Source: Hygrophila difformis (taxonomy: Eukaryota; Streptophyta; Magnoliopsida; Lamiales; Acanthaceae). From it: DNA of 64,000 nt. The notes beneath the pieces were generated by a model, which searched no databases, was not told the origin of the DNA, and saw only the letters and a program-made list of their open reading frames with translations. How positions within the stretch are numbered: position 1 is the stretch's first letter; every line of letters starts with the position of its first letter. The stretch covers positions 19,057,050-19,121,049 of the forward strand of contig JAOANR010000003.1 in the NCBI GenBank assembly GCA_030278955.1. The letters are read 5' to 3'. This document shows, one piece after another, positions 47,201-58,983 of this stretch. Position numbers and translations under genes: made by a program.

Positions 47201-50200
47201 ATTGTGATAAATTATTTTTTTCTTCTCGGATATATTTCGACATTGATCGGAATAAATTTTATTCCTTTGGGCATTGATAAAAATCTGGGGTATTACAGAG
47301 AGAGGAAAGAGAGGAATAAAAGAAAGAGATAAATTTTATCCGGACCTGGGGACACCGGTCGCTAAACAAATCCGGGTCGAGATGCCATGTATAGCGACAC
47401 GGAGTATAGGGACAGGAAAAATTGCTTAAGGACTGGGGATGTTAGAGACAAAAAAATCCGTGTCGCTAAACAAACCTCGGGTCGCGATACCATGTTTAGC
47501 GACTGGATGTTTAGGGACAGAAAAAAATGTTTAGGGACTGTGAGAGAGGCACCCCAGTCGCTAACCAATGGACCGCGACTGGGGCACACTCCGCGACACG
47601 AAGAGTTCCGCGACAGAGAAAGAATTAAAGAAGCTGCACGAGCTAAGTCACGTGACACCTCCAAAAATAAATTCCCACATGAATCAATCGCAAGGTCCCT
47701 GGACTGGAGGTCCCATTGGAACAAGAATTTTGTCTTTTTCTCCTTGGACTCCAGCTCCTGTCCCCCTGTGCACGGAAGTCCTGAAGTTAAAAGTAATTTT
47801 ATGTGTTGTGTCCCTAGCCAACCTGTTTCGCGACACAACATTTTGCTTAGCGACACGGGCCTTGAATGGGCCTAGGGCTTAATTCTTTTTCTCTATAAAT
47901 ATATCCTCCCACCCCCTTGAACAGTAACCTAGCTACACTCTAGTTTTTCTTATTCTTGGAGGCACCACTGTGTTGTCCAAGAATTTATTAGAATAGGTAG
48001 TTTAGTTTATTTTAATTTTATGCAATGTAGAAGTAGATCCTAGCTTAGTTTTAATTTTTGCTTTGTAATAAATTAGTGTAGCTAGTGTTCACTTTTTATT
48101 TCCCAGTTTATCTTCTTTTTGTATTTTGGGTTGAAAACATTCAATTAATGGATGTAGTTAAACCATATTTTAGTTTGAGGAATGATCAAGAAAATTTTGA
48201 CCAACAAAAATATGTCATGGACTCTCTTCCATTTTGTTTACTGCTTTGTTTTTATTTTTGGGTCACTTGACCATTATTTGTTTTTTTGTTTTAGTTAGAT
48301 TTAATGCTTTCTTAGTTTTAATAAATGCATAAAAACTTGATCATTATCCCTTGTTAGATTTAGTGTAGTTTTTATTTTTATTTATTTGTTAGCATAGTCA
48401 GTACTTAATTTTGCTACTAATAAGCTTTGTTTTTTTATTCTGTTCTTTTTTTTTACCTTTAGTTGTAGGTTAGGCTTTTGTTTTCTTTTATCCTGTTCTT
48501 GTTCTTTTTAGTTTTTAGGTAGTACTTTTATTTATTTTATTTTATTTTTACTTCTAGTGCATTAGATCTAACTAGGGATGATATTAAAAGTGTTTGTGCA
48601 TATTTATTTAAAAATTGCTTCTCCTATATTGTATTGCATCACGTTGTAACCCCACGGGTTGCAACGTAATTTTCCCGTTGTGATCCCACGGATCACAACG
48701 CACTTCCATGCAATGCAATTTAAGGCGTTATGCTGCCAAAATTTTATAAAATTTTTAAAATCCCTCTGTCGCTAAACCCCTGTCGCGGACCCACGGTCCG
48801 CGACACACTCCTTGATTAGCGAAAGAGGACCCAAATACTTGTAATTTTATTCTGGAAGGGCTCTGTCGTGAAACCCCTGTCGCGGACCCATGGTCCGCGA
48901 CACACTTCTTATTCCGCGACAGGAATTATGCCCTTGTTGAATTTTCAAACCTTGTGTCGCTATCCTCCTGTCGCGGACCCACGGTCCGCGACACAAATTT
49001 TGTTTAGCGACACAACAACCCTAATTTTCAAAATATTTAATTTCTCTTATTTCCCACCTCTCTGTCGTGATCCCCCTGTCGCGGACCCACGGTCCGCGAC
49101 ACAACTTCTGTTTCACGACAGGCTTAGCACCCTTTTTGCCAAAATTTTATTCTCCATTTCATCTCATTAATTAATTGAACCTTTATGTTAATATTTTGAG
49201 GTTGAAATCCAATGATCTCAACCCATGATTAATTTAATATAAAGAACTTTGTTCAATTTTCCATTAAAAGATTCTTCTACAAAAATTAAACTCTAATGAT
49301 CTAAGTATATAATCCGGACTGTGATTAATTAATTAATTATGGAATGAGAGATTATTTAGACCATAAAGAGTAATCATGGATTTAATTTCATACCCTTGCA
49401 TGAGAAACCAATGTCTCTCATACAAGATGACCCAAAAATATTTTCTTTTATTTATTTTGTCTTTACACGTGTTGTGTAAAACAGCTAGTAAGAGATATAA
49501 CAGACTAATGTTGGCGGGTATTCCCACACGGATAAACTAGCTCGTAGTCTGTATATTAATTACTAGTTGTTATTTTGCATGGTCCGGATAGTGGTCGGTG
49601 GAAGCCTTGGCGGTTCGTCCATCCGGGATTATAATAGCTGCTCAGCTGACTCCTATCCGGATACAGTTTTAATTTTCTTATCTTAATTTCAAACCTGAAT
49701 TCAAGTTGTAATATTATTAAATGATGTCGACCAACATTATTTGAGAATTATTACAGCAAGAAAATATGTGGGTTTTTCTTCCATTCACAGACAAAAGGGA
49801 GCTGAATGACGGTGGTCACCGTCACTTGGAATTCCTTTCTGTCTAAAAATCATTCCATCTGGAATAATTGGGAACTGGACAGCAGATGTTTGCATTCCAG
49901 ATCACCCCAATTATTTCTGGCACTCTCTTTAGCCAAAATTCTTCTCATCTCCGGCTATTTCATCTTTGTGTTCCGACTTCTGTCTAAACCCACCTTATAT
50001 TTTGGGTTAATTTAATTTTACACTCCCATATAAAATTATGCATGATATTGTAAATATTGTGGTCTAATTATTTTGGGATCCTTCCCTTGGACATAGAAGT
50101 CTTGATTTTAATCAGATGATTCATAATAAATTTCCAACAAAAATTCATTTATAAAATCCGGATCTAAGTAAGGGATAATTTCCGCAGTTATGACTGATTC

Positions 50201-51839
50201 AAATCCGACTGGGGGTTGATTTCGGGAAATTAGAAGCAGAGTCAGCGATTATGTCTCACCTAGACTGAAAGGATCTGTGTTTTAATTGAGGGTCTAGTAC
50301 CTGTTTAGGGAATGGTTTTCAAATTCATTATTTTCCAAAATTGCTGTGTGTTGGGAATCTGATATTAAATGTTGCACTGAGATGGGGTCCACTTGGACTC
50401 AAATACGGTGTGATAGTTAATACTAGAGGAACAACATTCGGGCCTTGGTTATTTTCTGAGATAGGGTTGAGTACTCTTTCAACTGTTGTCCTCTTCTGCC
50501 AAAGCCTATTTTTGAGTCCTGAGTGAGTGCATCCGGAACGAACTAATTCTCTAGTTCGTTTCATTAGTTTGTATCTCATAACCACCCGGAAGGAAGTGAA
50601 CACTGCGAGCGGTTCACCGAGAGCCGGGAATTCTTGATCCACATCCGGTCATTCTGACTGGGGGCTTTCTTTTACTACCAGGGTCAAACTTTCAAAAACC
50701 CCCGAGTGATAGGATTTTAAATGCTTTCTTTATCGCTTTCTTTTAAATGCATTCGTTAGAGGTCACTCGGTTGTATTGAGAGTTGTGTAACTGCTACTAG
50801 GACTGATAGTTAAGGGATAGTTCAGGCTCGATTAAAATCTTTGGGTGTGACATGGGGGAATGATAGGAGTACTTGGCACGTCAACTAATGATTTGCCAGA
50901 TGTTGATTGTCCACCACAGATAAATGACACGCTCTGACGGGAGCAGTTGTAAGTCAGTGGTATCTTGGAATTTGTTGTCATAAGAGCATGTAAACTCTTA
51001 CTGTAAGTACCTGTCTGTTAAAGGGAACATGGTGTAGAGAGCATGAGAGTTAGCTAACTTGAGGATTATCCCATGCTGCGATTTGTGTATTAAAAATGGA
51101 AGTTTAATTGTGTTTCATCTGAATCTTGTCCAATCTTTATTCTTTTCTTCATGTCTCTTCTGTCATATTTTAAATCTGCTTTCTTAGAATAATCTTAACC
51201 GCTTTCTTAGAATAATTTTATTGCTTTCTTAGATTAAATTTAATTCGCTTTCTAGAATAATTTTATCTGCTTTATTTTAATTGCTTTCATAACTTAGTTT
51301 AAATTATGTCAAGTAGTTGATAGTCAAAACACAAACTTGAATCGAGTAACCGAGTGGAAAATCTTAGTAAACGATGTGGGCCCTGCTTCTATCGCACATC
51401 CTCCAGTGAACGATCCGGTACTTACTATAAATACTGCAATTTTTGACTCCGTGCGCTTTCGGGGGCACAGTTTCTTAACACGAGTAATAAAAACGTGACA
51501 ACCTATAAATATATCCCTAATCCCAACTCCGCCTTCATAAATTGGTTTCATTAAATAAAATTGAAAACCAGGACTATGATTTTTCAGAAAATACTCATGT
51601 AGTGGGAACTTGTCAAAAGTTTCATGGCAAGGATTTTCAAGGCAGGAAATTGTCAAAAGTTTCGTGCCGGGGAGGTCCACAGTGCCGTTTGAAATCAAAA
51701 GTTTCTTACATGAGTAATAAAAAGTGTAATATATCCTTAAACCCCTTTCCCACGAATCATAACTCTTTTCATTTAATAAATTCAAACTTGGGATATTTTA
51801 GAAAAAGCTCGTGTTGACGAAATTTGTCAAAAGTTTCAT

Positions 51840-54609
51840 AGCTCTGATGAAGAGAAAGTTGAACCAACTTTGGGAGTAGTACCTTATACAAGAGGACTGG
51901 AACTCACTCCTTATGGTAATTTGGAAGTGGGAGATATAGATCCAGAAGGTTGGAAAGCATGTATTGATGAACATCAATCTGATGCACAAGGATCAACTCA
52001 TCCAACCACTAAACTTCAACAGACTCAGATCGATAAAGAAAATGATTTGGAAGGACAGGCTGAAGATCAACAAGCTCAAGTCAACAAAGTTCTTATCCAA
52101 AGTCAGATCAACTTACAAGGATCTCCAGAAAAAGAAGTTGAACAAGAAACCTTCAAAGATCCCGCTATAGAAGTTGATAATTCTTCTAAAGTGGCAGATC
52201 AGTTGGAACAGGATTCACCACCAGAACAAGCTACAGATGAGCAAGAATTTTTGGATCAAGTGGAAGAGTTAGTGGTGCACACAGTGCAGGATCAATCGAT
52301 TAAAGATTTGCAAGATTTTGAAGATCTGAACTTGCATGGAACTACTTTGGGAAACATGACCTTATCTTTGGAAGGCTTGATTAAAAAGTTTAGAAAACTA
52401 GCCAGAGAAGGAGGGAATGCACATACTTCAGTAGAACAAGCAAATGGATATGCAGCTAAGCTTGAGTTAGAATTGGAGAAAGTCAAACAGCAGACGAATT
52501 CTGAGCAAGCATTGGAGCCATCCCCATTAGCACTCTAAGCTTATAGAGAATAGATGCATAGAAATGAGAATCAAATGAATCAATGGGTTCTACCATCCCA
52601 AATCAGGAATGAGGTAACTTATAGAGCAATTTCAAGGATGAATGATCCTGATTGGATTGCAGAACAGAAGAAGAAAGCAGAAGAGCATTTTGGGATCCAG
52701 GGATTTGATGATTCAGAACCCTCTGCTGTCCTACTTTTGTTAAATGAACCTATACAGGATGAGCCGACAGAAACTCTGAACCAGCAAAGTTTAGAGGTCA
52801 CTGAGAATATAGACACCAGTACATCATTGATCCATGAGCCAGATATAGGTAATCTACAACATAATGATACTGAGGAAGCCCAAGAAAAGAATCCAGAACC
52901 TGTTCAGGAAGAAAATCCAGAACAAGTTCAAGAAGAAAATGTAGAACCCGCTCAAGAGGGAAATCAATCAGAAGGAGAAGGAAATGAAAATGTTGGGAAT
53001 GAGCAGGAGGGAGCACAAGAGTCCGCGGGAAGTGAATCAGATACTTTTGAAGGATCTTCACCAGGAAAAGAAGTTCCAGAGTTGTTTCCGTTGAGTTATT
53101 GGGGAAAGAATAGTCCAAAAATGAGGTTATCAATCCCTGATAGTATTGAGAAGAAGACTGAATTCACTGAGGAAAAAACCGAAGTTAAGTTTAATGGAAG
53201 AAAAGAAGCATTAGAGAATTACCTGGGAATGTCAAAGATGATTGTTCCAGACAAAGGATTTCATCCTAAGTGGTTGAGTCACAAGTGTATCAGCTATTGG
53301 AGAAGGATCAATGAATGGGACACTTTCATGAGACATAACAACAAATGTGGTTATGTGGAATTGACCAGGGAATTTTATGCTAATTTCGATGTGGAGGCTG
53401 AAACAACATGGATTAGAGGTAAAACAGTGCAAGTCACTATGGAGACTCTGAATGATTTGATACAGGCACCTCTGCTTGAACAGCCGGAAGTCAGGTCTGA
53501 AGTTCTTTTAAGGAAGAAGACTCAAGGAAATAAGCTTACCAATGCTAGGAAAATGGCAATAGGATTTTGTTCAACACACAGAGGAACTGAGCAGAATAAG
53601 ATTCCATTGAAGAATTTGAAGCCTGAGTATCTGCCAACACTTGATTTCTATTACTCAAAGCTCAGACCTACTACTAATTTCCAAGGACCTTCTGCTGGAA
53701 CTTTTGAGGGATTTGCTTTATTATGGTCAGGAAGAAAGTGCAGTGCTGCACACCATGTTCTCAGTGTCATTAAATCAAGAGTTGGGGAAGATGCAGCATT
53801 AGCCTACCCAAATCTTATCAGAAGGCTTTGTGAAAAACAAGGAGTGTCAATGACACCATTTTTTTGCAGAAATCATAAAGATAGATCCTCCTATTCCATT
53901 ACCAGTAGATACCATGAGGGGAGAATTGGTTTACCAAATGCCAGATCTAGAGGAACAAACTTCTGAATGATCAGGATCAAAAGTACCATCTCCTAAGATG
54001 AAACGGGTCAAGCTTTCTGCAAAATCAAAATCATCTCAGTCTAGAGCTGCAGTGAAAAGGACAAAGATTTCAGCAGCATCTCCTGCATTGAATCCTATTC
54101 CAGAAGATGAGGAGTTCGAGAATACTTTTGCACCATCTCAACCTTTGAGACAACCGATGAGGAACACAGTGTCTGCGGATGAATCTCAGAACATGAGTAC
54201 TTCAATCCAAAGTTTTGCACATTCCATGGAGATGTTAGTGAAAATTATGTCAGAAGACAAGCACATTCAGAGGGAGATAAAGCAGAAAAGGATTGAACTT
54301 GAGCATACCAGGATTCAAACTGAAGAGAAACTTAGGAAAGAGGAGATGGACAGACAGGAGAAGATAAGGAAGGAAGAGTGGGATAGGCAAGAAAGAATGA
54401 GAAGAGAGGAGATGGAAAGATTTGAAAGATTAAGGAAAGAAGAACTTAAGGAAAGAAGACACGAACGAGAAAGGGATATGGAGTTGAGGAGGCGGGAGCA
54501 GCAAAATAGTACAAGATTGGTAGACATTCTTGCCAACCTACTTTCAGACTTGAAGAAGCCTCCACCAATACCACCAAAAGACCCAGGCAGTGATGCAGGT
54601 CCATCCTGA
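51840..54609 (+). pseudogene. Terminal ORF of element R, second part
   Basis: Resumes in the frame broken by X (codons AGC TCT GAT GAA follow on from 27501-27502). It carries TAA at 52536-52538, TAG at 52551-52553, a one-base shift in a run of seven T (53859-53865) and TGA at 53968-53970. It then reads to the stop at 54607-54609. Acidic, Gln-rich sequence comes first. A region around 53330-53830 (EFYANFDVEAETTWIRGK, then TMETLNDLIQAP) resembles the 'putative plant transposon protein' domain of plant retroelements. The last third is a long charged coiled coil of RKEE/RRE repeats (54250-54540) ending in a proline stretch. With the first part the ORF is about 1,500 codons. Its function is unknown. 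Confidence 0.65.
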
Positions 54610-55677
54610 GATCACAGGGGAGTTTTCTGCAACCTTCTCTTTCCTTTGTTTATTTCTTTCTTTCTTTTCATTGTTCTCTTTGTTTCCATTTATTTCTTAT
54701 TTCATGATTGTGATCTAGGATAGAGTTAATGTGAGAGCTACTTTGTGAGACTGGATTCCAAGGTATGATTAATCTAACCAGAAACTCAAGTGGGGTAGAA
54801 AACTGGTGAAGGAGTAGAAGACTAGTCTAAAGTGGCTGACCACAGAAACATTCACTTTATAGACTTTGACTGCATGCATGAGCCGCTCTTGACAACTGTT
54901 TTGAGCTGAGAACTTTGAGATTGATTGATGTCATTACTGGATAAATAGTTGGAAGATTTTGTGATTGTATTAACCTTAGTGATTTGCATATCATAAACAA
55001 CAACTGCACTAAAGTTAGAAGAATTGATCTAATCTAGTCTCTCTTAGAAGATGAGTGTGCATATTAAGTGAAGTATGAGTCCAAAGCCAAAAGCAAGGGA
55101 GATTTCAGAAACAAACGTGGTAAAATAATGTGGATATAAGTAGCTGGCACAGCTGCCCCTCTGACTTACGAGTTGAAGAACTCTAAAAGAGCAAAGTCAA
55201 GGGTAGGGGAGTTGAAGTTTCATCTGCAATGTCAGGTCATGCGACTCCTCCTAATAATGTGAAACCGAGCTATTGAAAGCCATGAAAAGCCACCCCTTGA
55301 CAAAAGTTTTTTAAACAAAAAGTGTGTATTATCTTATTCTTTTTGGCTAAAGATTCAGAAGCGCAAGGTATGCACATAAGTTGGATATGATTGAGCGTGA
55401 GAAGAGAAAATTCAACTAACTGAAGGGTGGAACAATATTTCATAAATGTAAATCACTTTTGTTAATGCTTTTATGAATTCTGGTAAATTAGAAGTCAGGT
55501 ATGAAGCATCAATCAGTTGAAAGAGTTGAGCTTGAGATAGTTGGAAAAGAGAAGGTAATGATCCAGGAAAGTCTTATATGAACACCTAATCTTGGAAGCC
55601 ACAAATTGGACTTGTTCTTTGAAACTTTATAAGTTTCTTACCACTTGAGGACATTGTGGTTCTAAATGTGAGGATGG
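54610..55677 (+). other. Non-coding 3' region of R with polypurine tract
   Basis: About 1.07 kb without a credible frame between the terminal ORF and the LTR. The end reads TTCTAAATGTGAGGATGG (55660-55677) directly before the LTR start TGATGACAG. This is the working polypurine tract by position and matches X's (AAATGTGAGGATGT at 38812-38825). Confidence 0.6.
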
Positions 55678-58600
55678 TGATGACAGTCATTCATAACTGT
55701 CAGTTGCGTCCAATTTAGTGTCTTAATGATGATCTTTTGTTCATAGTTTCATAAGTTTTCAATGAATAATCATAGAAGATATGAAAAGATTATGTAAAAA
55801 CCAAGAATGTGAAGAAATTGGAAATTACATAAAAATGGCTTAAAATTCTTAGACTTTATTATAAGTCTCGCACGCTATGTTCTATCTGATTTGATTCTCG
55901 CTTTGTCACTTAGCAGGGAAGCTAAGCTGAAAGGCTGCGAGAGATGGAAATAGACGTAGCGAGGAAAGAGAAGAAATGGTGCGAGGACTTAGAGGTGAAA
56001 TCAGAAAAGATCTGAGGAAAAATGTTCAGAAGCTGAAGTCTACGCGATGATCATTTGACATCGCGTGAGAAGAAAGTTTGTACGAGTTAAGAAGCTGTAA
56101 GAGTCATGGCGAGAAGAAGTTTGTTTGAAGAAGATTGTGAAGCCTCGCCCTGATAAGAAAGATAACTTCATTTTGACTCTCACTTTGAAGGAACTGGGAC
56201 AAGGCGATAGGAGAGCTATTCTGACGCGAGCGGTTATTCTCCAAGGCAGAAAGCAGTTACTATGCGCATCTATAAAGAAGACCCTTGGGAGATCAGCTCA
56301 ATCAACACGAGACTGAAGGGAATAGCTCGTTTTTACTCTCCCGTTCATTTTAGGATTCAGTAGGTAGGTTAGCTAGGGTTTACTTTTCTGCAATTTAATT
56401 CATGTTCTTCAGATTTGTAATTTGATTTCGCAGTTAGTTTTCTTGGAATTATGTTAGTAGATTAGTTTTGAGAGTACTCTGGAAGGAGAATTTGCCATCG
56501 GAATGCTTTTGTTCATCCGTTTTGACGTTCGCCATCTTATCTTTCCGACTTCTTCGATCGAATTCGCGATATTCTGATTTCAATCAGATTTCCAGTGTAG
56601 TCGTTTTTATTTTCTTTGTAATTCATGATATATGAAGGAAGATTGAACCTCTGATCTGTTGTTTACATCTTTGGGTTGCAATTCTGAATCATAACTTGAA
56701 AATGGTATACTTTTCTGCTCGAGAATTGTATAAACCTCAGTCTAAACGATTGTCTTGTGAATTCAGGAAGATATTAGTCTAATTCACAGATTCAAGATTG
56801 AATCAGTTTTCAAATTATAAATTGTTTGACAATAATTCTCAGGAAATCTGAACATCATTATCGAGTTAGGTATTTTCTTGGCAGAATTATTGAATTCATG
56901 GAAGTTTCAACTGTTAAGTATACTTTAATCTTAATTCTCAATGCAATTAACAAAGATACGTGTTTTGGATTATTCGAAGTTCCTAAAGACCCAAACAGTG
57001 TTAAACATGGTGTGATAATCCTTAAGAATTACATTGAATTCTTAACTTTTCAAACAGAGTTTAGCTATTAACCTTCATATAAGGATTAAACCTCGCTATA
57101 GTCTTAAAAGATGACGGGAGGAATTATCCTAACAACTTTATTCCTAAACAAGTTATTCAAGACTCTCGCAATGTCATTTTGACAAAGCGAGAGAATTATC
57201 TTGATATAGCGTCAGAATTGGTTCCCATTTTTGGGATACCAAATATTCATTTCTTATAAGTATATAATACCTATTTTATAAACAGGAATTTAGTAATCTC
57301 GCTGCATTCTTCCAGATTATATTGCGAGAGATTCAGTTCTCTGTATAAACTAAATCTGAGGAACATTCTTTGAACAATAGCTCCCTCCACGCTGTACAAA
57401 TATAGCAAGCGGAAAATTGGAATGTTCATAGTTTGAAACCCAAAATAGTTACTGCGAGCTATCTTGGACACTTATTTTGCAGGATTATTTCTCAAATCTT
57501 TTTCATAGGAAGTAATTTCTTAAATTCTTTCTAGCTCCTATTCTATTTTTGGAGCACTCTAGCATTTTGATTAAGAGGATTCAGAACCCTCATCGCTTCT
57601 GTATACATATATTACTACTTATACCTATGATATTTTGGGATATTTTCCAGACTATGTAGAGTAATCCTACTTCTTAACACAAATTTATATTTCATACATG
57701 AAATTCATAAAATTACTCTCACTAATACATTGGGAAAGAAGATGATATAAGTTTTCTCGGAACATTTTCTACTCAGGGTGATTAAGAACAAACTTGTTCT
57801 TAAGTTGGATATTTAGTACCTGTGGTTTAAAAGGGAAAGATGTTTCAAAAGCCATCTTTTGTCCTAAAAATTAATGAAAATTTGGAAGAGTTAACTTCCA
57901 GGGTTCATAGTTTTATGATTCTCTAATCATATGCTATGAGTAAGAGGTTAAACGATTTACTGAATTTCATTAATCATGAGTTAAGTCATGGGTATTTAGA
58001 ATTATTTACAAAGAATGCCTATGTTAATACATCTGTATGAATCTGAGTAGTCCAGATAAGTCAAGGATTTTGATTAACAATTTCATCTTGATATACTTAC
58101 AGGACTATTATTTCTTATAAATACTTGAAGGAATTACCCTGAGAAGCTAAGGCTTGTGTAACCATTCGATGATAGATTTAAATATCTGCTTTTTCATTTC
58201 TTGTAGAGGACATCCATTATAGGGACATGAGATGCTTATCTAATCTTAGAGTAATGAAGAGAATAACTTCAAGTTCAGATGAATACAAGATGATTTAGAT
58301 GTGACCTTGAGTTTTCAATGGCTTAATCTGAATCCGGAAGAAACAAATTAAGTGATGATTCTAAGAAGCTTTTACTAAGAAATGGGTCTGACCGACAATT
58401 CCTTAGTAATTGTATCTCATGATTTTCAGTGCTTAAGAAAGTCATGACACTGGATCATCAGTACTTGTCTTGGGAAAGTGATCAAAGACATGAAGATTTG
58501 ATTAACTTGTATAAATGATTTTTCTTATCTCAATGAGTTCCCGCATTATTACTAATCATAGAAGAATGATTACTTAATCATAGTCTTATTTTGTTTGATT

Positions 58601-58983
58601 GTCACTAAGTCCATTTTATCTTGTAACTCATGAATCCATAAATACATTCATTCCATTCATTGTTACTTTTTAATACTGCTTTCTTATTTCCTTTATAGTT
58701 TCATGCAATTACTATTCAACACTTATTCATTAGAAATCATCATTACACCATCCATAAACCATAGAAATATTAAGTTCTAGAATTTGTAATTCTATCAAAG
58801 CACTTCTATCGTGTAACTCTCAAGAGAACGATCCCGACAATTAGAAATAAATACTGCAAGATTGATACCGTGCGCTTTCGGTAGGCAAACCAGGCATTAC
58901 TCTTGAACAGTCCTATGAGATTTATAGTATAAAGATAGTCAAGAGATATGTAGCAGGTTCGTCGTTCTTAACAAAAAGCTTCA
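55678..58983 (+). repeat. 3' LTR of element R (3.31 kb)
   Basis: Begins TGATGACAGTCAT and ends AAAAGCTTCA, matching L's LTR in both ends, U5 core (CCGTGCGCTTTCGGTAGG about 58867) and many internal segments, though with clear divergence. Stem-loops of the CTCGC/GCGAG type occur at 56041-56067, 57164-57192 and 57299-57331. The 3' neighbour is the interrupted LINE. Confidence 0.85.
56271..56276 (+). promoter_or_regulatory. LTR promoter TATA box, element R
   Basis: ATCTATAAAGAAGACCC, about 593 bases into the LTR, at the same place as in L. Confidence 0.55.

Larger units (their letters stand above)
40228..47297 (-). mobile_element. Element T: young non-autonomous LTR element
   Basis: Two LTRs of exactly 3,071 bp (40228-43298 and 44227-47297), start TGTAACACCCC and end GGGGTATTACA on the plus strand. 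The minus-strand primer site TGGTATCAGAGCCC (44222-44209, initiator tRNA-Met type) sits four bases from the right LTR. The polypurine tract AAGGGGGGTAG (43311-43301) adjoins the left LTR. The element therefore reads on the minus strand. The interior is 928 bp with no coding capacity. Flanks are GAGAT and GAGAG, so the duplication is four of five. By eye I count about 17 single-base differences between the LTRs, implying recent insertion. Confidence 0.85.
27503..51838 (+). mobile_element. Element X: large non-autonomous LTR element with 5.95-kb LTRs
   Basis: Two direct copies start TGATAATGGCC (27503 and 38826) and end AAAGTTTCA (36182 and 51838). The first is followed directly by a tRNA-Asp primer site (36183) and the second is preceded by a polypurine tract (AAATGTGAGGATGT). 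The interior is only 2.6 kb and has no coding frame, so this is a LARD-like element that needs another element's enzymes. Net LTR lengths without inserts are about 5,994 and 5,938. It splits R's terminal ORF. The target duplication is not clean: ACCAG on the left, only TAG on the right. Confidence 0.8.
38826..51838 (+). repeat. 3' LTR of X, holding element T
   Basis: Same order of landmarks as the 5' LTR: C-rich stretch, CCCTAA repeat (39455-39480), GTCGC stem-loops, TATAAATA at 47894-47901, four TGTCGCGG palindromes (48781, 48878, 48969, 49077), U5 core (51425-51470) and PBS relic (51650-51690). Element T interrupts it at 40228-47297. Differences from the 5' LTR are scattered single bases and a few indels. 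Confidence 0.8.
15631..58983 (+). mobile_element. Element R: Athila-type LTR retrotransposon with F-box cargo, interrupted by L and X
   Basis: The visible order is gag (from inside the capsid), pol to 20609, F-box pseudogenes E', C', B', A' (21388-25365), terminal ORF (25716-27502, resumed at 51840-54609), polypurine tract and 3' LTR (55678-58983). Element X (27503-51838) sits inside the terminal ORF. R's own 5' LTR, PBS and gag start should lie beyond the left edge, on the far side of L. Without X, R measures about 19 kb here; adding the 5' part from L gives about 23 kb. It ends within a LINE, so the predicted target duplication is GCATC (58984-58988). Its many stops and frameshifts make it older than L. 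Confidence 0.8.

Noticed and set aside
42354..47277. Paired ORFs of 60-208 codons in T LTRs (for example 42652-43278 and 46651-47277)
   Set aside because: Repeated only because the LTRs are identical; no domain, no coding pattern, and several overlapping frames on both strands.
27498..51843. A clean target-site duplication around X
   Set aside because: ACCAG on the left against TAG before CTCTGATG on the right; frame logic supports the insertion point but the duplication is incomplete.
56125..57071. ORFs of 60-80 codons in R's 3' LTR
   Set aside because: They fall in U3/R sequence with stem-loops, have no counterpart in L's LTR and no domain.
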